This document shows, piece after piece, positions 50,727 through 52,620 of a stretch of 52,620 nt of DNA (positions within the stretch are counted from its first letter, which is position 1; each line of letters opens with the position of its first letter). The DNA is from an uncultured Campylobacter sp. GTDB lineage: Bacteria; Campylobacterota; Campylobacteria; Campylobacterales; Campylobacteraceae. The stretch lies in the NCBI RefSeq assembly GCF_937996225.1, contig NZ_CALKTC010000047.1, forward strand, positions 1 through 52,620. Direction: 5' to 3'. The position numbers and the translations under genes were made by a program. The notes below the pieces were generated by a model. It saw only the letters and a list, made by a program, of their open reading frames with translations, searched no databases and was not told the DNA's origin.

Positions 50727-51286
50727 GCGGGCAAATTTGCGGCATCGATGAGGCTGGACGCGGCTGCCTTGCGGGACCGCTTTGCGTCGCTGGCTGCGTG
50801 CTGCAGCGCGAGATCGTAGGACTTGCCGATAGCAAAAAGTTAAGCGAAAAGCGCCGTGAAGAGCTCTACGCCCAGATCATCAAAAATTCGCGCTACAAAA
50901 TCGTCGAAATTTCAAGCGCACAGGTCGATGAGATCGGACTCAGCGCATGTCTAAGATCGGCGCTTGAGCAGATTCTCGCGTATTTTATGGGTTTTAGCGG
51001 ACAGATCATCTACGACGGCAACGCAACCTTCGGCGTGCGCGGGCTTCAGACGCTCGTAAAGGCCGACGCGCAAATCGCCGAAGTAAGCGCGGCGAGCATC
51101 CTTGCCAAGGTCACGCGCGACCGCACGATGTATGAGCTCGCGCAGCGCTACCCGCAATACGGCTTCGCGCAAAACAAAGGCTACGGCTCGCGCACACACA
51201 TTGCGGCGATCGAGCAGTACGGGCTCACGCCTTTTCACCGCGCAAGCTACAAGATCAAATCGCTGCAACCCTCGCTGTTTGATTAA
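50723..51286 (+). CDS. rnhB: Ribonuclease HII
   Basis: Removes ribonucleotides from DNA and RNA primers. The catalytic carboxylates lie in GIDEAGRGCLAGPL (Asp, Glu), VGLADSKKLSEKRRE (Asp context) and AASILAKVTRDRTM; the C-terminal HRASYK also fits. 187 residues. The start is GTG, overlapping the RDD stop (GTGA), with AAAGGA eight bases upstream. Confidence 0.95.
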   Translation: MSGQICGIDEAGRGCLAGPLCVAGCVLQREIVGLADSKKLSEKRREELYAQIIKNSRYKIVEISSAQVDEIGLSACLRSALEQILAYFMGFSGQIIYDGNATFGVRGLQTLVKADAQIAEVSAASILAKVTRDRTMYELAQRYPQYGFAQNKGYGSRTHIAAIEQYGLTPFHRASYKIKSLQPSLFD

Positions 51287-51812
51287 CGCCGTAGCAAGCC
51301 TGCTTGATCGGCGAGGAAAAACCGCCGATTTCGGTTGATACTCCGTCGGCAAACGGCGCCGAAACTTATACCCAAAGGCACAAACTTCCAATTTTGGTTA
51401 ATACGGCGAGTCGCTAGTTTCGGCGGGCGGAATCCGCTTTTTGGCTAGCTCGTCGGAATTTTAACCGAACCTCTCCCGTCTCGCGCTCTCGGCTATAGTC
51501 TACTCTTTCGCTGCTTACAGGAATTTTAATCCGTACTTTTGTATCTCGTAAGAGTCCGCACAAGGTCGGAATTTTATCTAAAACCGCAAGCTCGGCTCGT
51601 TCGCTTATCCGTGCCCGAATAAAATTTCAAATTCCGCGCAGCGTAAATTCAGCCCGCGCACCGCAATAAGGCTAAATTTAAATTTAGCCTTGACGACGAG
51701 AAGGCATCGTGCTTTAAATTTAAAACCGCGCGTAAAATCTTGAATGAAATTTTGATACAAAAAAGCGGCTAAATTTTAAAATTTTATAAAATTTAGCCGC
51801 GAGATGAGGTGC
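51287..51812. other. Convergent non-coding gap
   Basis: 526 bases with no supported gene. It shows GGAATTTTA/AAATTTAAATT-type blocks and GC-rich spacers like the other gaps, with CGCCGATTTCGG and similar short repeats near 51330. The only clear element is the terminator at 51765-51800. Confidence 0.55.
51765..51800 (-). terminator. Intrinsic terminator of the lipoprotein gene
   Basis: GCGGCTAAATTTTA pairs with TAAAATTTAGCCGC (14 pairs). On the minus strand it is followed directly by TTTTTTGTATC, giving a classical rho-independent terminator 13 bases after the stop codon. Confidence 0.9.
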
Positions 51813-52580
51813 TTACTTTCTTTCGTAGAAAATTACTAAGGCGTCTTCTGCCACCCTTTTACCAGTGAATGAACTTGTTTTAATAATATCATCGGCAACA
51901 TCTTCGGTCACCATAAATTTATCCGACAAACTTATGCTTTTATCGGCATTCACGATAAAATTTATCTCAATAACAGCTTTTGATGGATACTCTACTTTTT
52001 TGCGTCCAAAAACTGCATCATATTGCTCTACTGTTAGCTGCGAGTAATAGACGGCTCTCTTAAGATATTCTATAATATAATCAACGCTATATTCTTTTTG
52101 AAATTCCCCTTTTAATTTATCGTCACAATCAACTATCTTGTCTTCATCGTCGAATTCTATTTTACCTTTAGTTTTAAATGTTTCTTGGAATTTTACCTCA
52201 TTGAGTTTGCAGTGTTCCTTTGCTAGCTTAAGCAGACCTTGCTCATCATAGACCTTACTTTTGTAATAAATCATAGCATTATTTAAAGATGTATCCAATG
52301 CTCTTTGTTTATAAGATTTAAGGCTCTCGGTTTTATCTTGCACTATCTTTGCTTTCATGCGCTCCATATCCAAGTCGCAGACCATCTTAACCGTCTTTAA
52401 TCCGCCGTTTTCCTCTTTGCTCCAGGTGACACTTTTGCAGATTTTCGAACCCTCGATCGCCGTGCCGATACTCATAGACTTAAAATCGGGCAGAGTGTAG
52501 TTTTTCACGAGCTCTACTTCGTCCTCGCCACATCCTGCTAAAAACAATGCCGCAAGTACGGCGCTTAGCACATATTTCAT
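51813..52580 (-). CDS. Unknown lipoprotein
   Basis: 255 residues starting with a lipoprotein signal, LAALFLAGCGED, with the lipidated Cys at position 17 followed by Gly-Glu, so it should be membrane-anchored in the periplasm. The body is Lys/Asp-rich and mixed alpha/beta, with four further cysteines (KICKSV, MVCDL, EHCKLN, VDCDDK) that could form two disulfides. No family recognised. CAAGGAGTTAAAG precedes the ATG. It is more AT-rich than the housekeeping genes to its left. Confidence 0.88.
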   Translation of the reverse strand: MKYVLSAVLAALFLAGCGEDEVELVKNYTLPDFKSMSIGTAIEGSKICKSVTWSKEENGGLKTVKMVCDLDMERMKAKIVQDKTESLKSYKQRALDTSLNNAMIYYKSKVYDEQGLLKLAKEHCKLNEVKFQETFKTKGKIEFDDEDKIVDCDDKLKGEFQKEYSVDYIIEYLKRAVYYSQLTVEQYDAVFGRKKVEYPSKAVIEINFIVNADKSISLSDKFMVTEDVADDIIKTSSFTGKRVAEDALVIFYERK

Positions 52581-52620
52581 CTTTAACTCCTTGAGGTAAA
52601 TTTTCTAGAAAATAATGCTA

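Overview
The window looks like a chromosome segment of a Campylobacter with moderately high GC, an oral or gut asaccharolytic type rather than C. jejuni. Three things point there. The right-hand block (beta-carbonic anhydrase, MscS channel, and on the other strand BI-1 protein, secG, frr, pyrE) matches the neighbourhood known from C. jejuni. A TorA-type reductase is paired with a monohaem cytochrome c, as in the Campylobacter TMAO/DMSO reductase pair. RAATTY hexamers are very dense in non-coding DNA. The exact species cannot be fixed from sequence alone.

Layout. 1-3779: 5' part of dcd (minus), periplasmic asparaginase, accB-accC. 4376-5377: unknown helical protein. 5614-11490: a tight five-gene operon for amide and peptide breakdown (carbamoylase-type M20, AbgA-type M20, PepE, DcuC, PepT), which with the asparaginase looks built to supply aspartate and C4-dicarboxylates. 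12032-22784: an arylsulfate sulfotransferase island. It has two AssT paralogues, two DsbA/DsbL-type oxidases, one DsbB/DsbI-type membrane partner, an aldo/keto reductase, a tautomerase, and a histidine kinase/response regulator pair that sits at the end of the dsbL-dsbI transcription unit. 23023-24651: a malolactic/malic enzyme whose sequence style is foreign. 25068-26976: MenA and a pyridoxal kinase. 27901-31112: TorA plus cytochrome c. 31623-33118: two secreted Sel1-repeat proteins. 33451-34779: a short hybrid-cluster protein behind an FNR-type palindrome. 35052-35608: six tRNAs (Pro, His, Arg, Arg, Leu, Asn in transcription order). 35683-39681: RdgB, an MFS exporter, MoeA and a DNA glycosylase. 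39781-41199: an AT-rich coiled-coil membrane protein of unknown role. 41250-42401: a YwqK/MORN-like repeat protein. 43822-47488: an overlapping operon of carbonic anhydrase, MscS, a 57-residue extremely acidic protein and a divergent Fe/Mn superoxide dismutase. 47619-51286: BI-1, SecG, Frr, PyrE, RDD, RnhB. 51813-52580: an unknown lipoprotein.

How the genes fit together. The picture is of an anaerobe or microaerobe living on amino acids, peptides and organic acids with alternative electron acceptors: C4-dicarboxylate transport, TMAO/S-oxide reduction with MoeA for its cofactor, menaquinone prenylation, malate use, and nitrosative stress defence by Hcp. The most distinctive blocks are the AssT-Dsb-two-component island and the MscS-acidic protein-SOD coupling. 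Non-coding gaps are unusually long (several of 0.4-1.4 kb) and carry imperfect repeats built around AAATTT/RAATTY; one such array has become the N-terminus of the cytochrome.
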